Shown here in pieces: positions 26,107-34,957 of a DNA stretch of 64,000 nucleotides (position 1 is its first letter; every line of letters starts with the position of its first letter). The translations under genes and the position numbers were made by a program. The DNA lies in the NCBI RefSeq assembly GCF_003202235.1, contig NZ_MASU01000005.1:744001-808000 (forward strand), given 5' to 3'. The notes under the pieces are model-generated. The model saw only the letters and a program-made list of their open reading frames with translations, had not been told where the DNA came from and did no database searches. This stretch comes from Prauserella flavalba (lineage in GTDB: Bacteria > Actinomycetota > Actinomycetes > Mycobacteriales > Pseudonocardiaceae).

Positions 26107-26132
26107 TTTTATAGTGCAAGTGCACGATAAAA
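26107..26132. promoter_or_regulatory. 26-bp TetR operator between tetR and hydrolase
   Basis: Arms TTTTATAGTGCA and TGCACGATAAAA match at 11 of 12 positions around a 2-base centre. It lies 45 bases upstream of tetR and 15 bases upstream of the hydrolase ATG, so one bound TetR dimer pair could shut both genes. The AT-rich sequence stands out from its GC-rich surroundings. Confidence 0.8.
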
Positions 26133-26147
26133 ATCTGGGGAGGCAGG

Positions 26148-27005
26148 ATGATCAGCGGATTTCTCGACGAGAGAAGCCGGCAGCGCTACCACGACGTCTA
26201 CGACTCGCTGCTCGACTGGCCGGTGCCCAGCGAGGACCTGACCGTCGAGACCCGGTTCGGGCCGACCTACGTCCGCCGCAGCGGCGCGGAGACCGGAATG
26301 CCGGTCGTCCTGCTGCACGGCGTGCTCGCCACCTCGCTGTCGTGGCAGGACTGCGCCGCCGAACTCGGGGCACGGAACCCGGTGTACGCCGTCGACTCGA
26401 TCGGCGAACCGGGCCGCAGCGTGCAGACCGAGCCCATGCCCGACGCGCGGTCGAACGCGGACTGGCTCGCCGACGTGCTGGCCGGGCTGGGCCACGACCG
26501 GTACCACGTCGCCGGTGTCTCGCGCGGCGGCTGGCTCGCGCTCAACCTCGCGCTGCGCGACCCCGGCCGCGTCGCGGGCGTGACCGCGTTCGACCCCGGC
26601 GGCCTCGACGAGCTGGGGTGGCGGCTGCGCCGCTGGATGGTCGCAGGGCTGGCCGTCATGCTCGCGCCCGCGTTCATCCGCCGCAGGTTCGGGCCGGGTT
26701 CGGCCTACAGCGCGTTCACCGATCCGATGCACCGGCGGCTGGTACTGGCCCAGCTCAAGCACCGGACCGCGGTGTCCGCGCTCGACCGGTTCACCGACGA
26801 CCAATGGCGCTCCCTGGCCGTTCCCACCACGCTGGTGCTCGCCGAGCACAGTCCCGCGCACGACAGCGAGGAGGTCCGGCAACGGCTGCGCGACCTCGCA
26901 CCACACGTCGAGGTGGAGATCGTGCCGGGCACCGCACACGGCATGGACCTGTTCACCCCCGAGCGGCTCAGCGACCGGATTCTGCGGGGGACACCCGAGA
27001 GCTGA
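26148..27005 (+). CDS. Alpha/beta-fold hydrolase
   Basis: 285 residues. LLHGVLATS gives the oxyanion loop, GVSRGG the nucleophile elbow (Ser125), and GTAHGMDLF the catalytic His; the acid is probably the Asp of AEHSPAHD or DPGG. An ATG with GGGGAGG just upstream. Regulated by the divergent TetR through the 26-bp operator. No signal peptide. Likely an esterase, lactonase or similar; substrate unknown. Confidence 0.88.
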   Translation: MISGFLDERSRQRYHDVYDSLLDWPVPSEDLTVETRFGPTYVRRSGAETGMPVVLLHGVLATSLSWQDCAAELGARNPVYAVDSIGEPGRSVQTEPMPDARSNADWLADVLAGLGHDRYHVAGVSRGGWLALNLALRDPGRVAGVTAFDPGGLDELGWRLRRWMVAGLAVMLAPAFIRRRFGPGSAYSAFTDPMHRRLVLAQLKHRTAVSALDRFTDDQWRSLAVPTTLVLAEHSPAHDSEEVRQRLRDLAPHVEVEIVPGTAHGMDLFTPERLSDRILRGTPES

Positions 27006-27110
27006 GGTTCTTGAAGAAATCCGGGAGGCGGTGTCGGATCGGGGTGACGGCGTTCGTGGCAGGGGTGAGAGGTCGCCCGCCAGGGGCGTCCGCGGACAAG
27101 GAACCCGATC

Positions 27111-27710
27111 ATGAGACTCACCGCAACCATCCAGGTCTCCGTCGACGGCGTGATGCAGGGAAACGGCGGACCCGACCACGCCGGCGGATTCGAGCGAGGC
27201 GGCTGGGCAAGGCCGCTGTTCGACAGCGACGCCATGACCTTCGTCGACCAGGTCTACCAGCGCGCCGACGCGTTCGTGTTCGGCAGGCGTACCTACGAGC
27301 TCTTCGCGCGCTACTGGGGCGTGAGGAAGGACCTCGAGAACCCGATCGTCGGTGCGCTGAACACCAAGCCCAAGTACGTCGCCTCGAACACGCTCACCGA
27401 TCCGGAGTGGGCGGACACGACCGTCCTCTCCGGTGACCTCGCGGCGGCCATCGGCGAGCTGAAGGCGAAACCGGGCGGTGAGCTGCAGGTACACGGCAGC
27501 GGCGCGCTGCTCCGGTGGCTGTTCGAGCACGGCCTCGTCGACGAGCTGAACCTGCTCCTCGTCCCGGTGGTCGTCGGCCAGGGCGTGCGACTGTTCCCTG
27601 CGAACGGCCCCGACCTGGCGCTCCACCTGGTCGAATCGCGATCCTTCCCGAAAGGCATCACGCTCCAGGTCTACCGGCCTGCCGGGCGCCCGCAGTACGC
27701 GACCGATTGA
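27111..27710 (+). CDS. RibD C-terminal-domain / dihydrofolate reductase-like protein
   Basis: 199 residues. A single RibD_C fold: MRLTATIQVSVDGVMQGNGG, AFVFGRRTYELFARYW and the C-terminal LVDELNLLLVPVVVGQGVRLFP strand. Such YyaP/YwjB-type proteins are common in actinomycetes and often sit by ECF sigma factors; the enzymatic role is not established. The next 70 bases hold an 18-codon open frame and the start of an ECF42-type sigma factor. Confidence 0.85.
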   Translation: MRLTATIQVSVDGVMQGNGGPDHAGGFERGGWARPLFDSDAMTFVDQVYQRADAFVFGRRTYELFARYWGVRKDLENPIVGALNTKPKYVASNTLTDPEWADTTVLSGDLAAAIGELKAKPGGELQVHGSGALLRWLFEHGLVDELNLLLVPVVVGQGVRLFPANGPDLALHLVESRSFPKGITLQVYRPAGRPQYATD

Positions 27711-27723
27711 GGAGATGATCCGA

Positions 27724-27780
27724 GTGCGGTATCTGCCGAGAGTCTGTCGCCAGCAGGCCGAGGTGCGGCCGTTCCCGTGA
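27724..27780 (+). pseudogene. 18-codon frame, possible remnant of a DGPF/YCII gene
   Basis: GTG at 27724 has GGAG nine bases upstream. It reads VRYLPRVCRQQAEVRPFP and ends in a TGA that forms a GTGA overlap with the sigma factor start. The first residues look like the N-terminus of YCII/DGPF proteins (M-R/K-Y-M/L) and the end looks like their usual C-terminus (EVRPF-P). ECF42 sigma genes normally follow such a gene directly. An internal deletion of YCII that kept both ends is my inference; it could also be only a coupling leader. Confidence 0.45.
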
Positions 27781-29006
27781 ACGGGCTCGACGTTCACGCG
27801 GCTGTCACGCGGGCCCACCGCGAGGAATGGGCCCGGGTCGTCGCCGCCCTGACCAGGCGCTTCGGTGACCTCGACGTCGCCGAGGAGGCGGCGGCCGAGG
27901 CGTTCGCGACCGCGGTCGAGCGGTGGCCCGCCGACGGCGTGCCCGCCAACCCCGGCGCCTGGCTGACCACCACCGCCAACCGCAAGGCGATCGACCGCAT
28001 CCGGCGCGAGAACAAACGCGACGACAAGCAGAAGGAGGCTCAGATCTTGTGGGACGACCCGTCTGTGCCTCCCGCCGCCATCGAGGACGAGCGGCTCCGG
28101 CTGCTCTTCACCTGCTGCCACCCGGCGCTCGCACTCGAGACCCGCGTGGCGCTGACGCTACGCATGGTCGGCGGTCTCACCGTGCCCGAGATCGCCCGTG
28201 CCTTCCTGGTGCAGGAGGCCACGATGGGGCAGCGGATCACCCGGGCGAAGGCCAAGATCAAGGCGGCACGCATCCCTTACCGGGTACCGGCCGCGGAGGA
28301 TCTCCCCGCCCGTGTCTCCGGCGTGCTCGCGGTCCTGTTCCTCGTCTTCAACGAGGGCTACCTGGCGACCAGCCCCGACACCGATCCGGTGCGTCAGGAC
28401 CTGACCGCCGAGGCGATCCGGCTCACCCGCCTGGTCCGTGGCCTCCTTCCGGAGGACGGTGAGGTGGCGGGACTGCTGGCCCTGATGCTCCTCACCGAGG
28501 CCCGCCGCACCGCACGGGTTTCGGCGAACGGCGAACTGGTGCCTCTCGACGAACAGAACCGAGGGGCCTGGGACACCGGCCTGATCGCCGAGGGGCATCG
28601 GCTGGTGCGCGAGCGCCTGGCCGGCGGGGTCGCTCCGGGCCGCTACCAGATCCTCGCCGCGATCAACGCCGTGCACACCTCCGCCCGAGACATCCGCGAC
28701 ACCGACTGGTCCCAGGTCGTCGCCCTCTACGACCAGCTCGTCAGCCTCGACCCCTCGCCGATCATCGCCCTCAACCGGGCCATCGCGGTCGCCGAGATCG
28801 ACGGCCCCGAGGTGGCGTTGGCGGCCATCGACCGCCTCGACGACAAGCTGGCCGGCTATCACGCCTACCACGCCACCCGCGCCGACCTGCTGCGCAGGCT
28901 GGGCCGCGGCCGCGAGTCGCGCGCGGCGTACGACAAGGCCATCGAGCTGGCGGGCAACACCGCCGAGGCCGCGTACCTGACCCGCCGCCGCGACCAGCTG
29001 GGGTAG
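27777..29006 (+). CDS. ECF42-type RNA polymerase sigma factor with C-terminal extension
   Basis: 409 residues, about twice a minimal ECF sigma factor. Sigma-2 covers about 10-80 (EEAAAEAFATAVERWP, NPGAWLTTTANRKAIDRIRRE), sigma-4 about 110-165 (LTLRMVGGLTVPEIARAFLVQEATMGQRITRAK), and a long TPR-like helical tail fills 180-409 (LFLVFNEGYLATS, DWSQVVALYDQLV, NRAIAVAEIDGPEVALAAID). This is the ECF42 layout, in which the tail replaces an anti-sigma factor. The expected full DGPF/YCII partner gene is missing here. Confidence 0.93.
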   Translation: MNGLDVHAAVTRAHREEWARVVAALTRRFGDLDVAEEAAAEAFATAVERWPADGVPANPGAWLTTTANRKAIDRIRRENKRDDKQKEAQILWDDPSVPPAAIEDERLRLLFTCCHPALALETRVALTLRMVGGLTVPEIARAFLVQEATMGQRITRAKAKIKAARIPYRVPAAEDLPARVSGVLAVLFLVFNEGYLATSPDTDPVRQDLTAEAIRLTRLVRGLLPEDGEVAGLLALMLLTEARRTARVSANGELVPLDEQNRGAWDTGLIAEGHRLVRERLAGGVAPGRYQILAAINAVHTSARDIRDTDWSQVVALYDQLVSLDPSPIIALNRAIAVAEIDGPEVALAAIDRLDDKLAGYHAYHATRADLLRRLGRGRESRAAYDKAIELAGNTAEAAYLTRRRDQLG

Positions 29007-29047
29007 CGCCCCGCCAGGAAACCGACGCGGATTGTCGGTGGGGCATG

Positions 29048-29061
29048 CGAACATATGTTCG
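29048..29061. promoter_or_regulatory. LexA (SOS) box overlapping the dinB start
   Basis: CGAACATATGTTCG is a perfect palindrome of the actinobacterial LexA type (CGAAC-N4-GTTCG). The ATG at 29055 lies inside it, so LexA would cover both promoter exit and start codon. Confidence 0.85.
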
Positions 29062-30251
29062 TGTCGAACGAGGGTCCGATCCTGCACGCCGACCTCGACG
29101 CGTTCTACGCGTCGGTGGAGCAGCGCGATGATCCACGCCTGCGCGGCAGGCCCGTCATCGTCGGTGGCGGGGTCGTGCTCGCGGCCAGCTACGAGGCCAA
29201 GGCCCACGGTGTGCGCACGGCGATGGGCGGCGCGCTCGCACGACGGCTGTGCCCGCAGGCGATCGTGGTCCCGCCGCGCATGGCTGCCTACTCCGCGGCG
29301 AGCAAGGCCGTCTTCGCCGTCTTCGGGCAGACCACGCCCGTGGTCGAGGGCCTGTCGATCGACGAGGCGTTCCTCGACGTCGGCGGCCTCCGGCGGATCG
29401 CGGGCACGCCGACCGAGATCGCGCGGCGGCTACGGCAGGACGTGGCGGAGCAGGTCGGGCTGCCCATCACGGTGGGCGTGGCCAGGACGAAGTTCCTCGC
29501 CAAGGTCGCCAGCGGGGTGGCGAAGCCGGACGGGCTGCTGGTCGTGCCCCACGACGGGGAGCTGGAGTTCCTGCATCCCCTCCCGGTCGAGCGCCTGTGG
29601 GGCGTCGGGCGCGTCACCGCCGAGAAGCTGCGCAAGCGGGGCATCACCACGGTCGGCCAGGTCGCCGCGCTCGACGAGCACTCGCTGGTCTCGATGCTGG
29701 GCCGGGCCTCCGGCCGGCACCTGCACGCGCTGTCCCACAACCGCGACCCCCGTCCCGTGCAGGTGGGCCGCAGACGCCGTTCGATCGGCGCCCAGCGGGC
29801 GCTCGGCCGGAGGAGGCGGTCACCGGCGGAGCTGGACGCGCTGCTCGCCGGGCTCGTCGACAAGCTCGCCAGGCGGCTGCGCGCCGCCAAGCGCGTCTGC
29901 CGCACCGTCGTACTCCGTCTGCGCTACGCCGACTTCACGCGCGTCACGCGGTCGCACACCATCGCCGAGGCCACCGCCCACACCGAGACGATCCTCGCCA
30001 CGGCGAGGATCCTGCTGGCGGCGGCGATGCCGACGATCGAGCGCGAAGGACTCACGCTCATCGGCGTCGCGCTCACCAACCTCGACGACGACGGAGCCAT
30101 CCAGCTCGCTCTGCCCTTCGACGAGCGGTCGGGCGGCGCCCTGGACTCCACATTGGACACCGTGCGCGACCGGTTCGGCGCGGCCTCGGTCACCAGGGCC
30201 ACGCTGCTCGGCCGCGATCCCGGCCTGTCCGTGCCGCTACTGCCCGACTAA
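29055..30251 (+). CDS. dinB: DNA polymerase IV, Y-family
   Basis: 398 residues from ATG 29055; GTG 29061 is an alternative start two codons later. LHADLDAFYASVEQRDDPRL and LSIDEAFLDV hold the catalytic acidic residues; the steric-gate Phe/Tyr region (AFYASVE), helix-hairpin-helix LWGVGRVTAEKLRKRGI and the little-finger domain follow. IQLALPFDE near residue 355 matches a beta-clamp binding peptide, so it should have access to the replisome. It performs error-prone lesion bypass and is placed under SOS control by the LexA box. Confidence 0.96.
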   Translation: MFVSNEGPILHADLDAFYASVEQRDDPRLRGRPVIVGGGVVLAASYEAKAHGVRTAMGGALARRLCPQAIVVPPRMAAYSAASKAVFAVFGQTTPVVEGLSIDEAFLDVGGLRRIAGTPTEIARRLRQDVAEQVGLPITVGVARTKFLAKVASGVAKPDGLLVVPHDGELEFLHPLPVERLWGVGRVTAEKLRKRGITTVGQVAALDEHSLVSMLGRASGRHLHALSHNRDPRPVQVGRRRRSIGAQRALGRRRRSPAELDALLAGLVDKLARRLRAAKRVCRTVVLRLRYADFTRVTRSHTIAEATAHTETILATARILLAAAMPTIEREGLTLIGVALTNLDDDGAIQLALPFDERSGGALDSTLDTVRDRFGAASVTRATLLGRDPGLSVPLLPD

Positions 30252-31127
30252 CTCGTGCACCACCGCGACGAGATCGGCCACCACGCCCGGCGGCTCGGCC
30301 CGGTCGGCACGCCACACGGCGACGGTGGTGATGCGCAGTTTCACGCCCTCCACGGGCAGCACCACCACGGGCTCCCCGGCGAACGCGCGGCTGGTGATGC
30401 CGGCCTCGACGCCGATGAGCGTGAACGCCTGCCCGGTGGCGACCACGTGGGCGAGCCCGCCGAAGTTGTGCCCCTCCACCACCATCCGCTTGCGCACGCC
30501 GAAACCGCTGAGCAGCTCGTCGGTCCGGCGGTAGATCTCCGGCGCCGCGTCGTAGCCGATCGAGGCGAACGGCAGGTGCGCCAGCTCCTCCAGCCGCACC
30601 GACTCCCGGCCGTCGAAGCCGGTGCCCGCGCCGGTCACCACCGCGACGGGGTGCGTCTCCAGCTGTGCCGTGCGCAGCCCGCGGCCCGCGACGGGCCCGT
30701 GCACGAGCGCCAGCTCGATCTCTCCGTGCCGCACCGCGTGCACGAGCGGCTCGGTGCTCGCCGGGCGCAGCCTGACCTCCAGGCCGGGAAACCGGTCGGC
30801 CACCGCACCGAGGAACCTCGTGCGCAGCCCCGTGGTGACGTCCGAGGCGATGCCGACCACCGCTGTCCTCGGCTCACCGTGCGCCCGCACCAGCTCCGGC
30901 ACGGCGTCGAAGCGCTGGATCACGTCGCGGGCGGCGGGCAGCAGCGCCTCGCCCGCGCCCGTGAGCTCGACCCGGTGATGGCCGCGCACGAACAGCGCCG
31001 CACCGAGTTCCCGTTCGAGGTCCTTCACCCGCCTGCTCAACGGGGAGACGGCCATGTGCAGGCGCTGTGCCGCCCGCGTGAAGTTGAGCTCCTCGGCGAC
31101 CGCGACGAAATAGCGCAGGTGCAGCAT
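30237..31127 (-). CDS. LysR-family transcriptional regulator
   Basis: 296 residues from ATG 31127 (a GTG six bases earlier is possible). HTH: LNFTRAAQRLHMAVSPLSRRVKDLERELGAALF; the rest is a LysR substrate domain. Its 3' end overlaps dinB by 15 bases. It is divergent from the AtuA-like gene 101 bases away and so is the best candidate regulator of the AtuA/CoA-transferase pair. Confidence 0.92.
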   Translation of the reverse strand: MLHLRYFVAVAEELNFTRAAQRLHMAVSPLSRRVKDLERELGAALFVRGHHRVELTGAGEALLPAARDVIQRFDAVPELVRAHGEPRTAVVGIASDVTTGLRTRFLGAVADRFPGLEVRLRPASTEPLVHAVRHGEIELALVHGPVAGRGLRTAQLETHPVAVVTGAGTGFDGRESVRLEELAHLPFASIGYDAAPEIYRRTDELLSGFGVRKRMVVEGHNFGGLAHVVATGQAFTLIGVEAGITSRAFAGEPVVVLPVEGVKLRITTVAVWRADRAEPPGVVADLVAVVHELVGQ

Positions 31128-31228
31128 CTCCACCCGGCTACCGTATTCGCCCGTCCCGCGACGTGACCGCCGCGGTCACGTGCACGTTCGCACGACGGTG
31201 ATGGCCGCGGCGCCCCCGCACGCCTACC

Positions 31229-33025
31229 GTGACAACGGTGACCGAGCGCCCGATCCGCATCGCCAACTTCTCCGGCTACCTCGGCGACCGCTACACCGCC
31301 TTCGCGGAGGCGATGGCCGGCGACGCGGTGGATGTGCTGATGGGGGACTACCTCGCGGAGATCACCCTGGCCGCGCTCGCCGCGCGCAACCAGCAGGACT
31401 CCACCAAGGGCTACGTCGAGTACTTCCTCGGTCAGCTCGGCCCGCACCTGGGGGCCATCGCCGAGCGCGGCGTCAAGGTCGTCACCAACGCGGGCGGGTT
31501 CAACCCCGCCGGGCTCGCCGACGCGGTCCGCGGGCTGGCCGCCGAGGCCGGAGTGAACCTGCGCGTCGCGCACGTCGAGGGGGACAACGTGCTCTTGGCG
31601 CTGCCCGGCTACCAGCACGCCGGGCACCGGCTGGAGAACCTCGACACCGGGCAGCCGCTGTCGTCGTGGCACGCCGAGCCGGTCGCCGCCAACGCCTATC
31701 TCGGCGGGTGGGGTATCGCGGCGGCGCTGGCCGAGGGCGCCGACATCGTCGTGTGCGGGCGGGTCACGGACGCCTCACTCACGGTGGGGCCGGCCGCCTG
31801 GTGGCACGGGTGGAGCCGGGACGACTGGGACGCCCTCGCCGGCGCCGTCACCGCTGGCCACGTCATCGAATGCGGCGCACACGCGACGGGCGGGAACTTC
31901 TCCGGCTACACCACGATCCCCGGCCTGCTCGCGCCCGGCTTCCCGATCGCCGAGATCGCGGCCGACGGCAGCAGCGTGATCACCAAGCATTCTCGCGACG
32001 GCGGCGCGGTCACCGTCGACACCGTCACCGCGCAGCTGGTCTACGAGATCCAGGGGCCGCGCTACCTCAACCCCGACGTCACCGTGCACCTCGACACCGT
32101 CGAGCTGATGAGGGTCGGCCCTGACCGCGTGCGGGTCTCCGGCGCCACCGGCACGCCACCGCCGCCGACCACGAAGGTCGCCGTCTTCGGAATGCTCGGG
32201 TACCAGCTCGTCAACACGGTGTTCGTCACCGCACCCGACGTCGACGCCAAGATCGACCTGCTGCGAGCCCAGATCGGCAGGGGCCTGCCCGACGGCGTGG
32301 AGCTGGACTTCACGCGCATCGGCACCGTCGCGGCCGACCCCGACATCCAGTGGGACGCCACCGTGGCACTGCGGATCATGGCGACCGCGCGCGACCGCGC
32401 GTCGCTGGAGAAGCTCGGGCTCCCGGGGCGGCTGCTGGGCCTGTACCTGCAGAGCATCCCCGGCTTCTACCACGACGGCGCCGCCGGACTGCCCGGTTCG
32501 CCGCGTCGCCGGATCGACTACTGGCCCGCGCTGCTGCCGATGTCCGCGGTGGAGCACCGGGTCGTCCTCGATGCCCGTGTGCTGACCGTGGAGCCGTCGC
32601 CGTCGGCGCAGCCGCCGCCGCAGCCGGTGCACCCGGAGCCCGCCGAGTACGTCGTCGAGGGCCCGGTGCGGCGCGCGCCGCTCGGCACGATCGCCCACGC
32701 CCGCAGCGGCGACAAGGGCGGCAACGCCAACGTCGGCGTGTGGGTGGCCGACGAGCGTGCCTGGCCGTGGCTGCGCGCGACGTTGTCGACCGCCGAGCTG
32801 CGCAGGCTCCTGCCCGAGGCGAAGGACCTCGACATCGTGCGGCACGAGTTTCCCCACCTGCGGGCCGTGCACTTCGTGCTGCGCGGTCTGCTCGGCACCG
32901 GTGGCTCGGCCAACCTGCGCGTCGACCAGGCCGGCAAGGCCGTGGGGGAGTACCTGCGGGCCAAGCACGTTCTCGTTCCCGAGCACCTGCTCCAGCGCCG
33001 GGAGGGCACGCATGTCGCTGACTGA
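31229..33025 (+). CDS. AtuA-like acyclic terpene utilisation family protein (DUF1446)
   Basis: 598 residues from GTG 31229. N-terminal DUF1446/AtuA domain (about 10-450: RIANFSGYLGDRYTAFAEA, VTNAGGFNPAGLADAV, VVCGRVTDASLTVGP, GGNFSGYT) and a C-terminal AtuA_C domain (about 485-598: IAHARSGDKGGNANVGVW). AtuA belongs to citronellol/geraniol degradation in Pseudomonas, but its chemistry is unclear. It overlaps the broken CoA-transferase gene by 14 bases, a pairing common in actinobacteria. Confidence 0.9.
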   Translation: MTTVTERPIRIANFSGYLGDRYTAFAEAMAGDAVDVLMGDYLAEITLAALAARNQQDSTKGYVEYFLGQLGPHLGAIAERGVKVVTNAGGFNPAGLADAVRGLAAEAGVNLRVAHVEGDNVLLALPGYQHAGHRLENLDTGQPLSSWHAEPVAANAYLGGWGIAAALAEGADIVVCGRVTDASLTVGPAAWWHGWSRDDWDALAGAVTAGHVIECGAHATGGNFSGYTTIPGLLAPGFPIAEIAADGSSVITKHSRDGGAVTVDTVTAQLVYEIQGPRYLNPDVTVHLDTVELMRVGPDRVRVSGATGTPPPPTTKVAVFGMLGYQLVNTVFVTAPDVDAKIDLLRAQIGRGLPDGVELDFTRIGTVAADPDIQWDATVALRIMATARDRASLEKLGLPGRLLGLYLQSIPGFYHDGAAGLPGSPRRRIDYWPALLPMSAVEHRVVLDARVLTVEPSPSAQPPPQPVHPEPAEYVVEGPVRRAPLGTIAHARSGDKGGNANVGVWVADERAWPWLRATLSTAELRRLLPEAKDLDIVRHEFPHLRAVHFVLRGLLGTGGSANLRVDQAGKAVGEYLRAKHVLVPEHLLQRREGTHVAD

Positions 33026-34489
33026 ACGGGTGGCCAAGGCCGTCGCGAACCCGGCGACCGGCGACGCGTTCGACCCGCACGCCGAGCTCGCCGACGTGCT
33101 GTCCGGGGTCGGACTGTCCACGGCCGACTCCGGCGGCGAGATCTCCTTTCGCGGCGCGGATCCGGTCGTGCCGAGCACGCTGCGCCTCGGCGCGGCCTCG
33201 GCCGTCGCGCTCGCCGCGAAGTCCGTGGCGATCGCGAAACTCTGGCGGTTGCGTGGCGGGCACGGCCAGGACATCGGCGTGGACCTGCGGGTGGCACCAC
33301 ACCGCCTGTGCCCGTTCTACGACCGGAAATGGGAACTGCTCAACGGCTATCCGGCCGGAACGCAGGCCAACCCCACGCAGGCGCTCGGCTTCCGGTTCTA
33401 CCGCACGGCCGACGGCCGGTGGATGATGCCGCTCAACCCGTACCCGAAGATCAAGGTCGCCGCCCAGCGGCTGCTCGGTACGCCGGACGACAAGACCGCC
33501 GTCGCGGAGGCCATCGCCCGGTGGAACGCGCGCGACCTCGAGGACGCCGCCACCGAGGCGGGCGTGGTGCTGCCGATGCTGCGCACCACCGAGGAGCTGC
33601 TCGCCGAGCGCCACTACCGCGAAGTCCTCGCCGAGCAGCCGCTCATCGAGATCACCAGGATCGGCGACAGCGAGCCCGAACCCCTGGCGGCCGCGGACGA
33701 CCCGCTGGCCGGGGTGCGCGCACTCGGCATGGGACACGTCATCGCGGGCGCCGGCGCGGGCAGGGCACTCGCGCTGCACGGCGCCGACGTGCTCAACCTG
33801 TGGCGACCCAACGAACTGGAGCACGACGCCACCTACGTCACCGCCAATGTGGGCGTGCGGTCGGCGACGATCGACCCGTACCGCGAGGAGGGCGCCGCCC
33901 GGATCCGGGCGCTGCTCGCGGGCGCGTCTTGTACGCCAACCGCAGGCCCGGCTACCTCGACGGCATCGGTCTCTCCCCGGAGCAGGCCGCCGCCGCGCGG
34001 CCCGGAATCGTTCACGCCACGGTGTCGCTCGCGGGCGAGCGCGGACCGTGGGCGAACCGTGTCGGCTTCGACCAGACCGCGGGCGGCCTCACCGGCATGC
34101 TCCTGCTGGAGGGCGACGGCGAACGGCCCTCGCTGCCGCCGATCATGGTCGTCAACGACTACGTCGTCTCCTGGCTGCTGACCGCCGGCATTGTCGAAGC
34201 CCTCGCCCGCAGGACCACGGAGGGCGGCAGCTACCGCGTGCACGTCTCGCTCACCCGCGCCGCGCTGTGGATCCTCGGCATGGGTGTCTTCGACCGCGAC
34301 TACGCCCACGAGACCGCGGGCCACGGCGAGGAACACGCCTACCTCGACCCGGAGACGTTCACCGCCGACACCCCTCTCGGGCACTACCAGGGCGTGACCG
34401 AACAGGTGCGGATGTCGGCGACGCCGGGCCGCTACCGCACCGTGCTGGTGCCGCGCGGGTCCTCTCGTCCCGAATGGCTCAGTTCTTAG
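33012..34489 (+). pseudogene. CaiB/BaiF family III CoA-transferase, frameshifted
   Basis: The reading frame runs from ATG 33012 to about 33926 and then resumes in a different frame to 34489. Before the break it ends ...RALLAGA; after it the protein continues as LYANRRPGYLDGIGLSPEQ, which is the expected family sequence (ADVLYANRRPG). Restoring four bases (GACG) between 33926 and 33927 would join the halves. Without that, translation stops at 34181 with about 75 unrelated C-terminal residues. The downstream half includes GFDQTAGG, the region of the catalytic Asp, so the truncated form should be inactive. A sequencing error is possible. Confidence 0.85.
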
Positions 34490-34869
34490 CTGAACTCCCT
34501 TCCGCTGCGTGCGCGGTAACGGATGTGGTGCTGCGGCACGAAGGCCGTGACCACAGTCCGCCACTCCAGGTCCGCCGTGAGCAGTTGGTAGCTCACGATC
34601 CCCAGCGGTGCCCCGTCCACGGCGGGCATCCAGCCGCGCAGCAGCCCTTTGACCTCGTAGCGGTACTGCAGCCCGTCGGGGGCGTCGTCGTGAAACGCGA
34701 ACGGATCGCGCCGCAACGCCGCCCGCAGGTCCACCCACACCCACTGGGCGGGCTCCACCGGCCGGTATCCGGGAGGCGGGACATCGGACGGCGTCCACAC
34801 CGGGCGGGTGGGTGTCGAGCTGACGTCACGCCGCCACCACCGGCACGGCGGCTGAGCTGGTTGGTTCAC
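34486..34869 (-). CDS. Uncharacterised 127-residue protein under a LexA box
   Basis: Starts at GTG 34869 with AGGGAG five bases before it; GTG 34875 is an alternative. The sequence is rich in Trp, Arg and Pro near the start (CRWWRRDVSS, PPPGYRPVEPAQWVWVDLRAAL), then RYEVKGLLRGWMPAVDGAPLG and EWRTVVTAFVPQHHIRYRAR. No signal peptide, membrane segment or known domain could be recognised. A perfect SOS box and a TTGACA -35 lie upstream, so it should be induced by DNA damage. It is convergent with the broken CoA-transferase, the stops overlapping by 4 bases. Confidence 0.75.
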   Translation of the reverse strand: MNQPAQPPCRWWRRDVSSTPTRPVWTPSDVPPPGYRPVEPAQWVWVDLRAALRRDPFAFHDDAPDGLQYRYEVKGLLRGWMPAVDGAPLGIVSYQLLTADLEWRTVVTAFVPQHHIRYRARSGREFS

Positions 34870-34895
34870 GCGCACTCCCTGACTGACCACTCGAT

Positions 34896-34923
34896 TCGAA
34901 CAAGAGTTCGACTGTGTTGTCAA
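34896..34923 (-). promoter_or_regulatory. SOS promoter: LexA box plus -35 of the 34.5-kb unknown gene
   Basis: TCGAACAAGAGTTCGA (34896-34911) is a perfect 16-bp palindrome-type LexA site (TCGAAC-N4-GTTCGA). On the minus strand TTGACA (34923-34918) stands six bases before it as a -35 box, and the box overlaps the expected -10, so LexA would occlude polymerase. The start codon is 26 bases further on. Confidence 0.88.
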
Positions 34924-34957
34924 GGGGCTGTCACGCCGGTCACGGGACGGGGTGGCG

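Noticed and set aside
31229-34489. Programmed frameshift in the CoA-transferase
   Set aside because: No slippery heptamer is visible at 33926, and the break corresponds to loss of four family-expected bases; deletion or sequencing error is simpler.
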